DNA from: Cristatella mucedo
Lineage: Eukaryota > Bryozoa > Phylactolaemata > Cristatellidae
Direction: 5' to 3'
Length of the DNA: 64,000 bases
NCBI GenBank assembly: GCA_009760855.2
Contig: WPIO01000139.1
Location: 370,001 to 434,000 of the forward strand
In this document: one piece after another, positions 12,495 to 25,098 of the stretch
Layout: each line of letters starts with the position of its first letter
Position numbering within the stretch: the first letter of the stretch is position 1
The notes under the pieces: generated by a model
Databases searched by the model: none
What the model saw: the letters and a program-made list of their open reading frames with translations, nothing else
What the model was told of the DNA's origin: nothing
Position numbers and translations under genes: made by a program

Positions 12495-12779
12495 GGCTTC
12501 GCCACCTTATTAAATTCTAGCGTATACTACTACCGAGAATTGCTATATGTCGCTTCGCTTCGTCGCTTTAGTCCTTTTCGCTGCACTTGCCTTCTCTCAT
12601 CAACGTCAACGACAGCTGCCACAGCAACGAAACGAAACGCTTTAATGTGTCTTCAGAACAATCGGCGTTGAGGTCACCAACACTTCAGTTTCATTCTTTC
12701 TAAAAGAAGCTACCGCAAACCGTGCACGATGTAGCGTATACAATATAGCACATACCGTCCATGTGTGCGTGTATCATTC

Positions 12780-12980
12780 CTAGAATTCATATGCTTCATA
12801 TGCTATATATAATTCATATGAATCTATATATATATATATATATATTAATTTATCTATTTATTTATGAAAATTAATTTATTAATATTAATTTATATAGATT
12901 AATTTATCAAGTATATATATTCAAGCATATGAATATATATATATATATATATTCATATATATGTAATTCATATGCTAGCT
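12780..12980. repeat. AT-rich inverted-repeat region
   Basis: TA dinucleotide runs alternate with repeated TTCATATG / CATATGAA blocks on both sides. The left side (12785-12820) and the right side (12915-12978) are roughly complementary, so a cruciform or long hairpin is possible. Confidence 0.7.
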
Positions 12981-13098
12981 TCTAGGGAAGGGTGAGCAGT
13001 CCTCGCTTACAGAGAGACTCTGCGAACTTCAAAACCTACCTTCAAGGTGTATTCATGCTTCAGTTACAGCGTACGTGAAGTGCCAAGAAATATATCAC

Positions 13099-13145
13099 CC
13101 TCTCTGAGTGTGCTATGTAAACGTATTATTATTAGTATTAATACT
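13099..13145 (+). mobile_element. LINE-A 3' tail fragment
   Basis: TCTCTGAGTGTGCTATGTAA followed by (ATT)n. This is the second half of the LINE-A terminal hairpin plus the trinucleotide tail. Confidence 0.6.
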
Positions 13146-13930
13146 ATCGTGAAACCTTGGCTGATTCTCGAAAGACATTCACGAGTCCAATTATCGAATT
13201 ATTACCGCTACGTTTACAAAGTAGACGACGAAGCAACGGCATCGAGCAGGCAAAGAAAGAAAGTGGCGGTCGTGACCAGCCGATATATAGCGCTCGACTA
13301 AGAACAGATTATGACATCCACATGTATTCATGACACCCGCATTACAGAATATGCTGCAAACAATTCTTTTAAATGCATAGTCTCCGCTAACAGGAGTTCT
13401 TTTCCAGGCTCGGAGATGGTCTTCAAATAATGCAACTGGTTGCGAAGAGCCATTTCCACCATTCCAGAACGACAACTTTTTTTTGTAGAATGACTTAACA
13501 AGCAGCCAGACAGGCTAACACTCGGCGTGAAAGAGTTTTAGCTAAGTTGACTAAAAGGGCGTGACTTTGAAAGGTCCAATCATACTTTTAGGGGAGCTCT
13601 TTAGGCATTTTTCTTGTAAACGGAGATCGAAGTTTTGTCACTCACTTTTAGGTTCCTAACTCTTTGGCTCCAGCCAATCAAATACCTATCAATTAAACTC
13701 CCCTCCAGGTTAGGCATAGTACCAATCGCTTTTCGAAATACACCTCTTCACCTACACGTAGTACAAATCTCTAATCCTTTGGAGACCGTGCATTTAGTTC
13801 GCATGCCCCCAAAACCTGGAACTCACTTCCAACTCGCGTCACGATATCTCCTGACTTCTCCGTATTTCAAAAGAAACTAAAAACGCATCTACTTCGGACA
13901 GCATTTAGTGGGTCCCTGTGATTCAACCTT

Positions 13931-15146
13931 TGTAGCACAGTGCCGGCCTGACTCAGTTTTAGAGCACATGAGAATTGCTCAGCAGGAAACACATCTGTCC
14001 TAGAGCAAGAGGACGCAGCCATCGTAGTAGGGCAATGTGGTGATTGATATTGGATGCCCTGTCATCCTTAAAGTTCCGGCTAGCAATTTGAGAATAGGGT
14101 ATCGCTTGCCAAAAGTCGCTTTCGCAGCCAGCCATCCTAGATTTTCTGGACGGTTTCGGAGAGAACAAAAGAAGTGGGCGAATAGCATCTGCGTTCTCGA
14201 GCTGTGAGCAAGGGGACGCAGAGGTCGCTGAGGTGAATGATATTGGCTGGGTTGTCAGCCTTATTGTCCCGGCTAGTTAATGAAATTAAAAATTAAATTA
14301 AATTAATAATTAACTTGTAATGATAGGATGACGCTCGCTAAGGGACCCTATTCTTCATCTTCGGCTCCATCTCGACGCTGTTGCCGGACTCGTTTCTCTG
14401 AAAGCGAGGGAGGAGGGCGGGCTGTTCGCCGGCGATTGAGGGACAGGACGAGACAGCGCCAGGAGGATTCGGTGGACGCCGCCGAATACGGTCGTATGGT
14501 GCTCGAGCTCCTATTTTTTCACCGAGATTCGCCGAGCTGGTTTGGTCTAGCAGTTAAGGTGCTCGCCCCGACCAAGGTCTGACTGAGGTCGTGGGTTCGA
14601 GCCCCGAGGCATATGTGAAGCGCCTGAATAGAGATTAAGTTCTCTTGGGGCGCTATATAAATGAATTAAAAAAAACCTCTCACCAAGAGTGTTTGGTGAA
14701 GTGTATGAGGTATTCCTGCCGTAAGGTGGAAGCGGAGCCCTAGTTCCCGGTCAGGGTCTAGGCTCCGGTTCGGGCTCCGTCTACTTGGGTCATGCCCACT
14801 AGAGACGAAAGTAGCCTAAGTGTGGAGACGTGTTTCCTCCGCCAGAGCGCTTGTGCTGCTGAGAGCGTGTGAGGAGTGTGAAGATAAACTGAGCTAGACG
14901 CGCAGCGACTTTGTGTGCTTGCGAATAAAGCTCAGTAAAACCCCCAATTTGTGTGTCTTGCTTTCCAATTCACGCCGTGGACTCGCGACCCCCTTTAGTA
15001 ACGGTAAGTAGGTCAGCGCCAGAAATGCTCGATTCGTGGCGGCCAGCTTATTGCTCGTAGACGCGCATCGAACGGCAGGTGGCGATAGGTTACGCCGCTA
15101 GGTAAGCGGTAGGTTAAGCCTACCCCGTCGAGCCTTCGGCGTTACA
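13931..15146 (+). mobile_element. Probable solo LTR
   Basis: It begins TGTAGCACAG and ends GGCGTTACA, giving the TG...CA ends (TGTA/TACA) typical of LTRs. It is flanked by a 4-base direct repeat CCTT (13927-13930 and 15147-15150) that occurs once in the uninterrupted LINE-A copy at 26 kb. A polyadenylation signal AATAAA lies at 14924-14929, as expected in an LTR R region. No gag or pol frames lie inside, and a SINE2 copy is nested at 14531-14675. Without the SINE the element is about 1.07 kb. The strand is inferred from the AATAAA. Confidence 0.6.
14531..14675 (+). mobile_element. SINE2 copy 1 (tRNA-derived, LINE-A tail)
   Basis: The tRNA-like head has GGTCTAGCAGTTAAGG (A-box) and GGTTCGAGCCC (B-box). 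The 3' part is GCGCCTGAATAGAGATTAAG, then TTCTCTTGGGGCGCTATATAA, nearly identical to the terminal hairpin of LINE-A. The match to 48375-48518 is close over the full length. Confidence 0.85.
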
Positions 15147-15382
15147 CCTTTATGTGCTTATGCGTGCTGACACTGCGCGTGCTGCTACTAACCGCACTTT
15201 CGTGCTGACCCTGTGCATGTCAACCCTAACCAACTATGCTGTTCTTGTTGTTTATAGAGCATGCTACCTCTAACCATTCGATCGTGCTTCCATTGCAGCT
15301 AATGTAGAGTGCCTAGAAAGAGACGGAGTTCTCTGAGAGGGCTATATCAAATGTATTATTATTATTATTATTATTATTAAAA

Positions 15383-16570
15383 GGAGCGCTAAGGAGCTGC
15401 GAATGTTCGGCTCACAACTTCGGCACTCCAAATGGGGGACGTACTTTTCTTTTGAGATGAATCGTTCCGCCGACGCTTCCGGGTGGCGCGCCTTCCTTCG
15501 GCGCTTCGGACTCTCCGGTAACGGGGAAGAGCCATTTGTCTGGAGAGGGCTGACTTCAAGACAAGGTCTAGCAATTTTACCACGCAATTAAAATTCGAGG
15601 CGTAGCGCCGTGCCAAACTCTTGGCCACTCTTTTGATAGGAAAACTCGGGCAACGCGCTAGCCGCCCCTCACTGAAAACTGGCTGCGGTGGTGAAGCAAG
15701 TGCTGACGTAAGATACTGTACACATTATTAAAGTCATGCTTCATTAGATAGCGCAGTTCTACTCAGATAGCGGCGAAATTCCTGGAGCTATTTCGTGCTA
15801 AGAAGCTCCAATCTTTCACGCCAAAACACTTTTACGAAATCCGAAGCTGCCTAGACTAGCCTAACCTAGAGTAACCTCGACCTTGTGTACGTCTCAGTAT
15901 GATTTGGCTCGCAATGTCAGAACCCACACGCTTGTTAGTATAATTTTACCGCCTATATGCGGTACAGCGATAGCGAACTGCCATGTATACCGTACTATTG
16001 CCATTGGCGGACCGGAGGCTCACGACCTCGCAGAGCTCGCACTGGGTGGGGGAGGGCGCAGCCCACGGCTCAACGTGGATGTCAGTTGCAGGAGGGGTAA
16101 CCCGGGGTCATCAGGATTCGTTGTTGATAGCCCATCGCAGTTGTTGGCTTACCAGGCTGGAGTGAAAGTATTGTTTTCGCCCGTTCGTCGTGCGTTCGCT
16201 CTGCGCATGTAGCCAAGGCTAAACGCACTTTTGGGACTAAGCCGTCTAGCGAAGGTCGGCGTGGTGTCTCTCTCTAGATGAGGTCGTAGACGCCGGACCG
16301 GACGCTCTGCTGGCGCTCCCGGCTTACTGTCATCACCCGGTAAAACTCGCGGTGCTAGTTTTGTGCTGTTACGCATGCGATGTTTCATGCGACAAGTAAG
16401 CTACTCAAAACTGTCATCCGTCACTCGTTAGTTCCTCGTTCCCTTGCTCAGACTCAGTCGTCGTAGCAGCTCGCAACTCGTCGTCCCTTTAGGATGGGTG
16501 TGCATGATTTGTGAGCTCTCCTTTTTGTAGTTTTACCGGACTGTGACGTGGATTTGTAGAGACGCTGACA
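15383..16570. promoter_or_regulatory. Upstream region of the KIAA0319L-like gene
   Basis: No gene is recognised here. The stretch just before the first ATG (about 16390-16570) is pyrimidine-rich, lacks an evident TATA box, and is where the promoter and 5'-UTR should lie. The transcription start cannot be fixed from sequence alone. Open frames at 15403-15591 and 15883-16388 overlap on opposite strands and look spurious. Confidence 0.3.
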
Positions 16571-16631
16571 ATGGACTTGCAGAGCGTGTTCGCCACACTT
16601 TTTGCTGCCTCGCTGCTAGGCATTCTTTCCG
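16571..16631 (+). CDS. KIAA0319L: KIAA0319L-like exon 1: start and signal peptide
   Basis: Starts MDLQSVFATLFAASLLGILS, a typical cleavable signal peptide. It ends at donor G|GTGAGC in phase 1. No other Met in frame upstream gives a better leader. Confidence 0.85.
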
Positions 16632-19600
16632 GTGAGCGTTAGATGCACCGCTGAATTGCTTTGTGTAACTTGCAGTGTCGAATATTGCCTCATTCGTAAT
16701 TCGCCAATCGACACCTGTATGCAACTTGTCTTAATTATTATTACGATCTTACTGATGCACTCTAGAGTATTCATCACGCAATGGTGACGCCAGTGCTCTG
16801 CCTGTTCTAGGCGTCCTCTCGGAGAACATATGCCAAGCTCCCGACAGATCAAGGGTTGAAGCTGCCCTAAGCCGCTACTCCTTTCCGAAGGGTGGCGAAC
16901 TGGCAGGGAATTTCACAGAAGATAGCATGGCTCACAGCCTTCCTGACTGTGTGACCAGTTGCTGCCGAGTAAAGGACTGCAACATGGCCTTCTTTTTCAA
17001 AGACATGTGCTTTCTCATTCACTGTAATGTCTCATACCCTGCCGGCTGCGATGCCGACACAAGGCCCGGTGACGAAACTCTCCGAAACGTGTACCTCGCC
17101 CGAGTTCGCAGCATCGGTGAGTTGTTTATTCAATATGCGTGGTCTTCCGAAGCTCGTTGGCCGTCCTCTGGCATCGTGACTTTCAGGTCCGAATCGCGAT
17201 CTTTCGCGAGCCATGCTCTCTTGTGCACATTCCTATGAGCAGCTACAGCTCTCTTTCTTCTGTCAGTTCGTACTGTCTGCTTCCTTGCATGACTGGGTTT
17301 TGTTTGCTTGTTCCATTAGGCTATCTGCCGGTCGCAGAGTTTGCTAGCACGGTGAATGCAAATGCTGGCATCGATAGTGCAGGCCGTGATTCGACAAGCG
17401 GCTCCATTTTGCACGTGGCCTTATAATCACAGCAGCCTTGCCCCTTCCCTACCTCCTCTTTCTTCCCGAAGAAGTGTCTGTGCAAGGCTAAAGTATGAGC
17501 TTGAGTTTCTGTGTGTTTTCCATTGCGTGTTTGGCAGCAAAGCTGGGATGCTGATGTGCTTGCTGTCGTTTGTTCTTTTACACGTTCTGCCTCGTTGCCC
17601 AGTTCTCCACTTAAGCCTGGTCAGAGCTACCTTTTTGGCAAGCAACGGTGGCCAGAGGTGATGTGCAATGCCTTGAGTGTGGGGCTGGTGCTGCCTGCTG
17701 TGCGGAGGAATCCACGTGGTGGTGGTGCTTTACATGTCGAGCCGACCTTGACCTATGACAGTGTGGTCAGCAATGTGACAGGTCTACATGTGTATTGCAT
17801 TTTCTGGTCGCTCTGTGATGTAGCCATTGATGATTACTATAGTTTATCGTTATCCGAGCCAGTCCTAATGCTTGCAATATAGCTGAAAGTAGTCAAATTT
17901 GTTTGTGGGGGTTATGCAGTCATATCGTGAATGGTCATTTTGGAACGGCACGACGACTCCGTGCAATGGCTACAGGAGACATACTGGCCTAGCCTACTTT
18001 AAGAGTTAGGCTTTTTACCTGAGTAACTCTAAGTAATCCCATAACTATCTAGTTGGTTTTTATCGTCATTCAGTTTGAGAAAGTTTGCTATCATTCATGT
18101 GCAAATGTCAGTAATAAAAGCTGCAAGGGAGTTGTGAGAATTTGAGGTGCCGGAAGGCAACGGGCATCAAGGCTGTGAGTCTTCTGCTCAGAACGCAAGC
18201 TAGTGTGTGCTTGCGATTACACCAGCAACAGGGGGGTCTACATTGTTGAAACAAGTAGACGTAGAACAGATCCCTAGGGTACCTTATCCTTCATTATGGC
18301 CAAGGGCAGTAGCTAGCTCTAGGCAGCTGTGCTCGTGAATGCTGTGGCAGGCAGCAAGGGATGTCCTCTCAATAATGCATCCCCCCTCACCCGATGATCC
18401 ACAGCTGGGGCTACTGGTACCAGGTGATGACATCGCTGAGTGGGTAATGCCGATGCTTTCTATTGGTTCTGGTGAGATAGAGCACTGCCCATCAGCATGG
18501 GTTTTCCGTGAACTGTTTATTGTGCAGTTTGCTTGCTGGCATTCCGTGAGCTATGATCTTTCCGAGTAGGTAGCCTCAGTTTGAAGAAGTGACTCGGCTG
18601 TGTGCTTGCACCCGAGAAGTTTTCAAGCTCCATTCGTGAATGTGACTGACTGCCTGGGATCACCATTCTCCCTCCCTCTATAGCCAGCATATGACTTGCT
18701 CGATAGTTGAATGTCATCGGTTGCTGCCGGTCGAGTAGAGGGCAGGCTTATTTTCGTCGACATCGGGCTCTCAAGTGCAGTCCGGGCAGGTTGGCTTTCT
18801 CAAATTGGTTCGGGTGACTGGTGCAGTTCTGCAGCTGTGCGGCAGCTGCTTGCACGGCTTCACTAACGAAGCACTCTACTTTTGTTCCTAGTTATTGCCT
18901 GGGCTATGTCAGGGAAGGACTGTTTAGATTCTCACTACCTCATGTCAATGGTCTTGAGATGTCTTGCCTTGTACGTCATGCATACATCAGCTGTCATGGC
19001 ACACATATTGAGCCGATTACTCAGTTCGGCCTATCGTCTTCAACAGGGTGGATGGGCTTTGTTGCACTGGTAGACATGGTCGAGTACCTGCGCAGTAGAT
19101 GGAAAATTTCAAGCACACACCCGAAAGCTCACCATCGATTCTGTCTTGGTACTTAGCTTAGCTGCTGCACTAATTTCTGCCTCGTTGTGCCATCAGGTTC
19201 TCTCAAGAATAGAAGTTAGTTTTGTTCTTTTTCTTTAGGCCACTGGTGACAGAAACGTTTGCTCTGCAGGTTGTATGCTGTTTCTCTCCTGCCTACTTTT
19301 GCACATCCTATCCAGTCATCCTGCGGTGCTGCTTCCATGCTACTTACTTTATCGACTGCCCTGTTGACTCAGCTAAGCATCTCACTTTATCATCATCTTG
19401 TGAGATGAAGTCTGTTAGTGTCCATGCTCACCGAAATCAGCCTAAGCTTTGAATGCACTACCTGTGTCGGTTTGCCCATTAATCTTAACATTAACGTCTT
19501 TCCTAGTGTGGCCAGGCCAGTTGGGCACAACGGTGGGTTTATCCTTTTCAGCTGGAATTCAGCCCCATGTTAAGTGCTCTCAGCCTGCTCCATTCCTTTT

Positions 19601-22600
19601 GGTTACCGATTGTTTCTACATGAAAACGTGAATATGTATCGAGAATGAGCTGTGAGGATCGTCGGTCAATTTAATTATTACTATTAGCTTATGCAAAGCA
19701 CTGTAAATAACAAAGCTGAATATAAATAAGACCTTGGGTGCCAAACTTCTCATTAGTTCTAAGTACATTGGATCATTTGGAAGGAGTGGTTTTGCCGTGC
19801 CAAGCTGTTGGCCAAAAAATAGGCCGAGTTAGGTTCATGGTTCCTATGACTTCCGGTTGCATCATCATGATCAAGTTGTTGCTTTCGAACGAATTCTCTG
19901 CCATGGGCTTGGTACTGATCTCCTTGGTTTTTGCTAGGCAATAGCATATATAGTAGTAGTATACCTTTTGGTCCTGTCTCACTGGTTGATTTCAGTGTTA
20001 ATGTAAACAGCCAACAGCAACCATCAAGTGAAATGAGCCTTTAAAGTACATGGTGTACCCCAGGAATCTGTTTTTGATTCACTTTTCACAATTCATGTCC
20101 CTCATGCCTGCATAATCGCCAAGCCAAGGCTTTCATTTGTTTGAAGATGACAATCGTCTTTACCTGTACGTCGATCCCTCCCTGCCTCCTAGTTCGTCGA
20201 ACTCCCTAAGCTCTCTGGCAGCATGTATTTCTAGCATTTGCGTTTAGATGACAGTAAACTTTCTCAAAATAAAGGAAATAATAAGTTGTCGTTAGCATTG
20301 CACAAGGAGAACCAAATCTATATCCAAGCACCTTACAATATGCTACACAAGAAGCAATATTCAAAGGTTTCATGACATGCATGTGAAGGCATTTTTAAAG
20401 ACACCCGAGGCCTTTGGTTCACAGGACCCCTAGTTAGTATCAAGCAGTGAATCATGCTCAAGTAAGATCCAAGGCACGTGGAAAAAAGACGATTTCCATC
20501 GGGTGCAGGGAAACCTGAACGGAAAAGACGTGTCTTTAACTGAAACCTAAATGACGACAAGTCAATGCAGTTGGTGATAGAAACCTGAAGCAATTTCCAA
20601 ACTTTCAATGCATACGTACTAAAAGCTTGATCAAAATATTTCAAATTTATGCTTAGCACAGGGTTAGCTTGGCAGTGGGCAAGCCTAGAAGCCAAGGAGT
20701 GAGTGGTGTGAGATCCCAGCAGAGGAGTGTGGAGGTGAGCAGATGCAGTCCGGTAAAGTGACCTGTCGGCAAAAGAGGAAATCTTGGTCTATTCGATGCT
20801 AGTTTAGTTTTTAGCAGGAAGCCAGTGAAGCTCAGATAGAACTGGTGTGACGTGGCAGCCACATCACTGACAACAGACCAGACAAGCTGCTTAGTTGTGT
20901 GCCATTTTCAGCCAATTGATTAAGGGCACAGGCTGGGAGCCCCGAGTGAAGCGAATGGCAGTAATCTAGATGCAACCTCACCATCACATGCACTAGTTTG
21001 CTGTAAAAGTAAAGTAAAGGCTAATTGATTCAACAGCTGCATTTATATAGAAGCTTGGCAGCACTACGGACTGTCACTCCTGCCTGCATTGGGCAATGAA
21101 AAATTGGCTGCTGCAGGGCTCGAATCCTTAACCTGGTTCCTGAAATTCGAGCGCCTTGCCTTTAGGCTAGTGCAGCACATGTAAAATGCCTAGACAGAGA
21201 TCGAATTCTCTGAGTGTGCTATGTCAGATGTATTATTATTATCATTATTATTATAAGGTGTATGTTTTCTGAGCAGGCCCTTACTTTGGCAATGATCATT
21301 CATCAACTGGGAGAGTGCAGGCAATGAGTTCATCCAATGTCAAGTCTGTTTGAAATAGTATGCCCAGATTATAGGCTGACTTCACTAGAGGATGCTAGAT
21401 GAACCAGTCTTGATTGTTAGGTTGGTCTTATCATCGTTACTTGCCAGCCAAGTAGGAATGTCATCGATGCAGGCTGCAAGAGAATTAAGTGAATCGACTG
21501 CAGAGCAAAGTGGATGGCTATAAATCCAAGTTACTAGTTATGGAGAACCCTAGTTTTACTCATCTCATGTAAAGTGCCTAGAAAAAGACTAAGTTCTCTG
21601 TGGGTGCTATGCAAATGTATTATTATTATTGCAGCTCAACAAATTTAAAGCCTAAACCTAAAAATGAGCTCGGCCAGCGTATCTAGTGTAGCCAGTACAC
21701 GGAATCGATATGTGATTATGCAAAGCATGATTACGAAGTATTTTCACTGCTGCTATAGGGGTAGCCAATACAGGTCAACGAGACGTGGTTTGATACCTCA
21801 GCCGTGAATTTCGCGACAGGCATGCCTCACTGCAGAGTTTTGCACCTCAACTGTAATGGACCCAGCAAATCTTGTGAGAAACGGTAGAATTGTAACTTCT
21901 TTTTGAATGTTGTCATGTCAGGAATGTCGTGTGAACATGCATGTGAACTAAATGCGCGATCTCCAAAGGATTCGAGGTTTGCTAGACCCACCCACTTCTG
22001 AACGGCTTGAGTAAGAAGAGCGACCGCTATGACGCGAATCCTGGTTATGAAATGTTTCGGATAGGTAGGTCAGAGAGAAAAGACGAAGGAACCTAAAGAG
22101 AGACAGATCCTCGACTTAAGTATGCAGCTTGATTGGGAGGCAGTACGTGTCGGTGAGAAGTGGTGCGATATGAATGCCATTACATTGTTCATGACCTAGA
22201 ATTCTAGCTGTAGAGTTTTGCACCATCGATAAGCGTTTGCTTGCTAACGGGCAGGTTGAACGAGCATAGTGAGTTGTGTAAGGCTGCAAGACTATCTCAC
22301 TAATGCATGGGCCAGCTTGGCTATGGCATGCTTATCTAAGGAGGCCCATATTTTTTCTAATAGTACACAGATTAATGTAGGTAGACTTGACTGTGGAGCT
22401 GAGGTCATCTAGTGAAAGGTCACATTGGAAAAGGACACCCAGATTGAGTGCAGATGCTAAAGGGGATATGCTGGCCGAGCCCATTTTGAAGGATAGGCTA
22501 TCTATCCATATTTGAGTGAAGCTACCTTATCCTATGGGTAGGAAGTTATTGGCTTTATCGTCATTTAATTTGAGAAAGTTTGCTTCCGTCAAAGTGCAAA

Positions 22601-25031
22601 GGACAGCCATGTATGCTGCAAGGAGGTAGGGTAAAAAGTTACGCAGTTGTATGCATGCTGGAAGGCATAGTAGGCTTAAAGCATAGGTAAAGCTATGTGT
22701 CATATACATAAAAGCAAAGGTTTGGGCTTTGCTTGACGATTACATCGGCAAGATGTGGTATACTTTTCTCAGAGAAGAGGACCAAATGAAGATCCCTGGT
22801 GTGCCTTGTACTTTAAAGGCTGCCTGGATGACTGCTGCCTGTTGATATCAGCTCTGTGAAATCTCCCACCGAGAGGCGATTCAAACCATTTCAGTACAGT
22901 CCAATTAATGCCGAGGCGAGATGATTATGTGCTCAAGAAGGACTTGGAGATCAATGGTATTAAACGCTACAGAGAGATCCAGCAGAAGTGACAGAGAGAC
23001 ATTGTTTAGATCGGCACTACTTTAAAGGTCTTAATCCACCTGCCAACCTTCCTTCAGCATGCTGAGTAACACTGGCTGCAGGGCCATCGCCGTAATATAC
23101 ATGAGCATGCCTCTGTTGGTCAGCACTGATAGAAATTACATTACAGTATGTACATTCTGTATTATTTTTGGTGGGGTGCTGTGAGTCCTTCCTGTTTTTC
23201 AAGTGGGTCTTTTGTTGGACCAACTCTCAACCTTTTCCATCTAACATAAGATATCAGAGGTCAAAACCAAGCAAAGCTCGATATGCGTTGCAACTGAGAC
23301 GATCGAACAGAAGTTCGATCGGCTTTTGTTAGGCTGCCACTGTACCATAGCCTTGCCTAAGATGGTCCCCATAGAGTAACCCCCTTCTTCGGCTCAAGAA
23401 GGGGAAGGAACAGGCTGTTATACTCTCTGATACTCGTGTATTACTCGTTTATTAAGACTGCTTGGAAGGCATTGCTTAAAAAATACCGTAATGCGAACGC
23501 AATTATGTTCACAACCCAACAACTCAACTATCCTGCATCGTTAGATGATTACCGGGCAGTGAGTATGGCCGAGGCTTGAGCCTGGTCTGTAACCAGTGGG
23601 TTGTGTCTTTATCTGCTTCTTTTCGGTGGCTTGACTGTCCCTTTAATAAGACCAATACAGTAGGTCAGACTGTCTCTCTAATAAGCCCAATACAGGAGGT
23701 CAGACAGGTTGGTCTCATTAGCAGGGGCAGTTCGTGTGCCAGTTCACAGAGATGACAAGATCTCGTGATTGTTGCTCCCAGCTAATAGAGTGAGTATCTT
23801 AGATGTGAATGAGCCTCTCAGCCAGACTAGACAGTGGATGCTTGTCATAGGAAAGCCTTAGAGCAGCCTAGCATGCAGATGGACCACCGACCGTGCCGCT
23901 AAGTGGTCTGCAGAAGACTGGGATGTGGCAGCAGCAGTTAATTGGCTGCAGCAGTGATTGCAGCCTCTGATTCACCTCGGCCTGATTGCCCCCCACCTGC
24001 AATGGAGTGAACTTGTCAAGACAGCTCTACAGATCCTTTTACTCTACTGTCTTTACTAAGTAGGACATGTTTCTGCTGCATTCGTGCACCTTAGAAAATG
24101 TTGTAGAGAACCATCGTGCAAAAAACCCATGTGTCCAATCGACAGGCCACAGCTGCTGTCTAGGTTAGTTCAGCCATAATGCCATGTCACCATTAATTAT
24201 GGCCATTTCTTCCTTAGCATCCAAGCCTCCTTTGTTAATTGGGAGCTGGGTCCAGTTGCTCGAACACCCGTCAGCCTGTATTGCTTCCCTCAAAGGAGCT
24301 CCATGCAGCCTGCATTGCATGCACGGGATGCAGTTTTGCAGCCCGCCCTAGTGTCGCCCAGGTGCTCAGAAGCGTCAGCAGCGCCGCCTGAATATTTGCC
24401 TGCACGTCGATGGTCTCTGTTGTGCAGACGAGACGTCAACAGGTAGCAGCAAGACTCGCCTCCGCGACGATGGTGGCTCGTCAGCCGGCCTAGTGGAGAA
24501 CCTGGCGCCACAGTCTGGTTCAGCAGCCAACTCTGCAAGCTCTGCTTCCGCTGCCGCCGCCGCTCCTGCCTCCGTGCCAGTAGCGGCAAACAACAGCAAA
24601 GCAGCAGCAGCAGCAGCAGCAGTGACAGCTCGACCTAACCATTTCGGTGGTAAAATCTGTCAGCTTAACCTCAACACCGACTGTCCTCCATTCGAACGCT
24701 GTTCCACTAGCTCTGGCAGAGGCCGTCATGGCGTATGTACATGTCTAACTGGTTATGCTCGGCTGGAGCCCAGTGGTTCATGCCAGCTTTCACAAGGTAT
24801 GCAGCAGTCCAAAGACTAGCCTTACCTGCTGTCATGTGACCGTGCCCGGCCTTACTTTAAGCTCCTCTCGGTAAGGCAGTGTCCATGTATCCAGTATCCA
24901 CTGCTGTAGCGCGGCAATATCTCTTCCTGTGTAGCTCCTCGTCGATGGCTGCTGGCTGCACCGCTGCTCTTTTTCTGTTAGCCGTGCTGACTGGGCAGAG
25001 TGCCGTGAGAAAAGGACGCTGCTTCCCCGTG

Positions 25032-25098
<67 letters not shown>

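Larger units (their letters stand above)
13590..15382 (+). mobile_element. LINE-A 3' part, split by an LTR insertion
   Basis: The left piece (to 13930) encodes a frameshifted RT C-terminus. The right piece (15147-15382) is the 3'-UTR with the terminal hairpin and an (ATT)n tail. Together they are collinear with the undisturbed copy at 26075-26619: there the phrase GTGATTCGTCCTTGATGTGC runs unbroken, and here it is cut after CCTT. The intervening 13931-15146 is a separate insertion. Confidence 0.78.

Noticed and set aside
20030-20862. Twin-priming inversion of one LINE
   Set aside because: Twin priming inverts the 5' part upstream of the 3' part; here the oppositely oriented RT piece lies beyond the 3' end of the C-terminal piece, so separate insertions are more likely.
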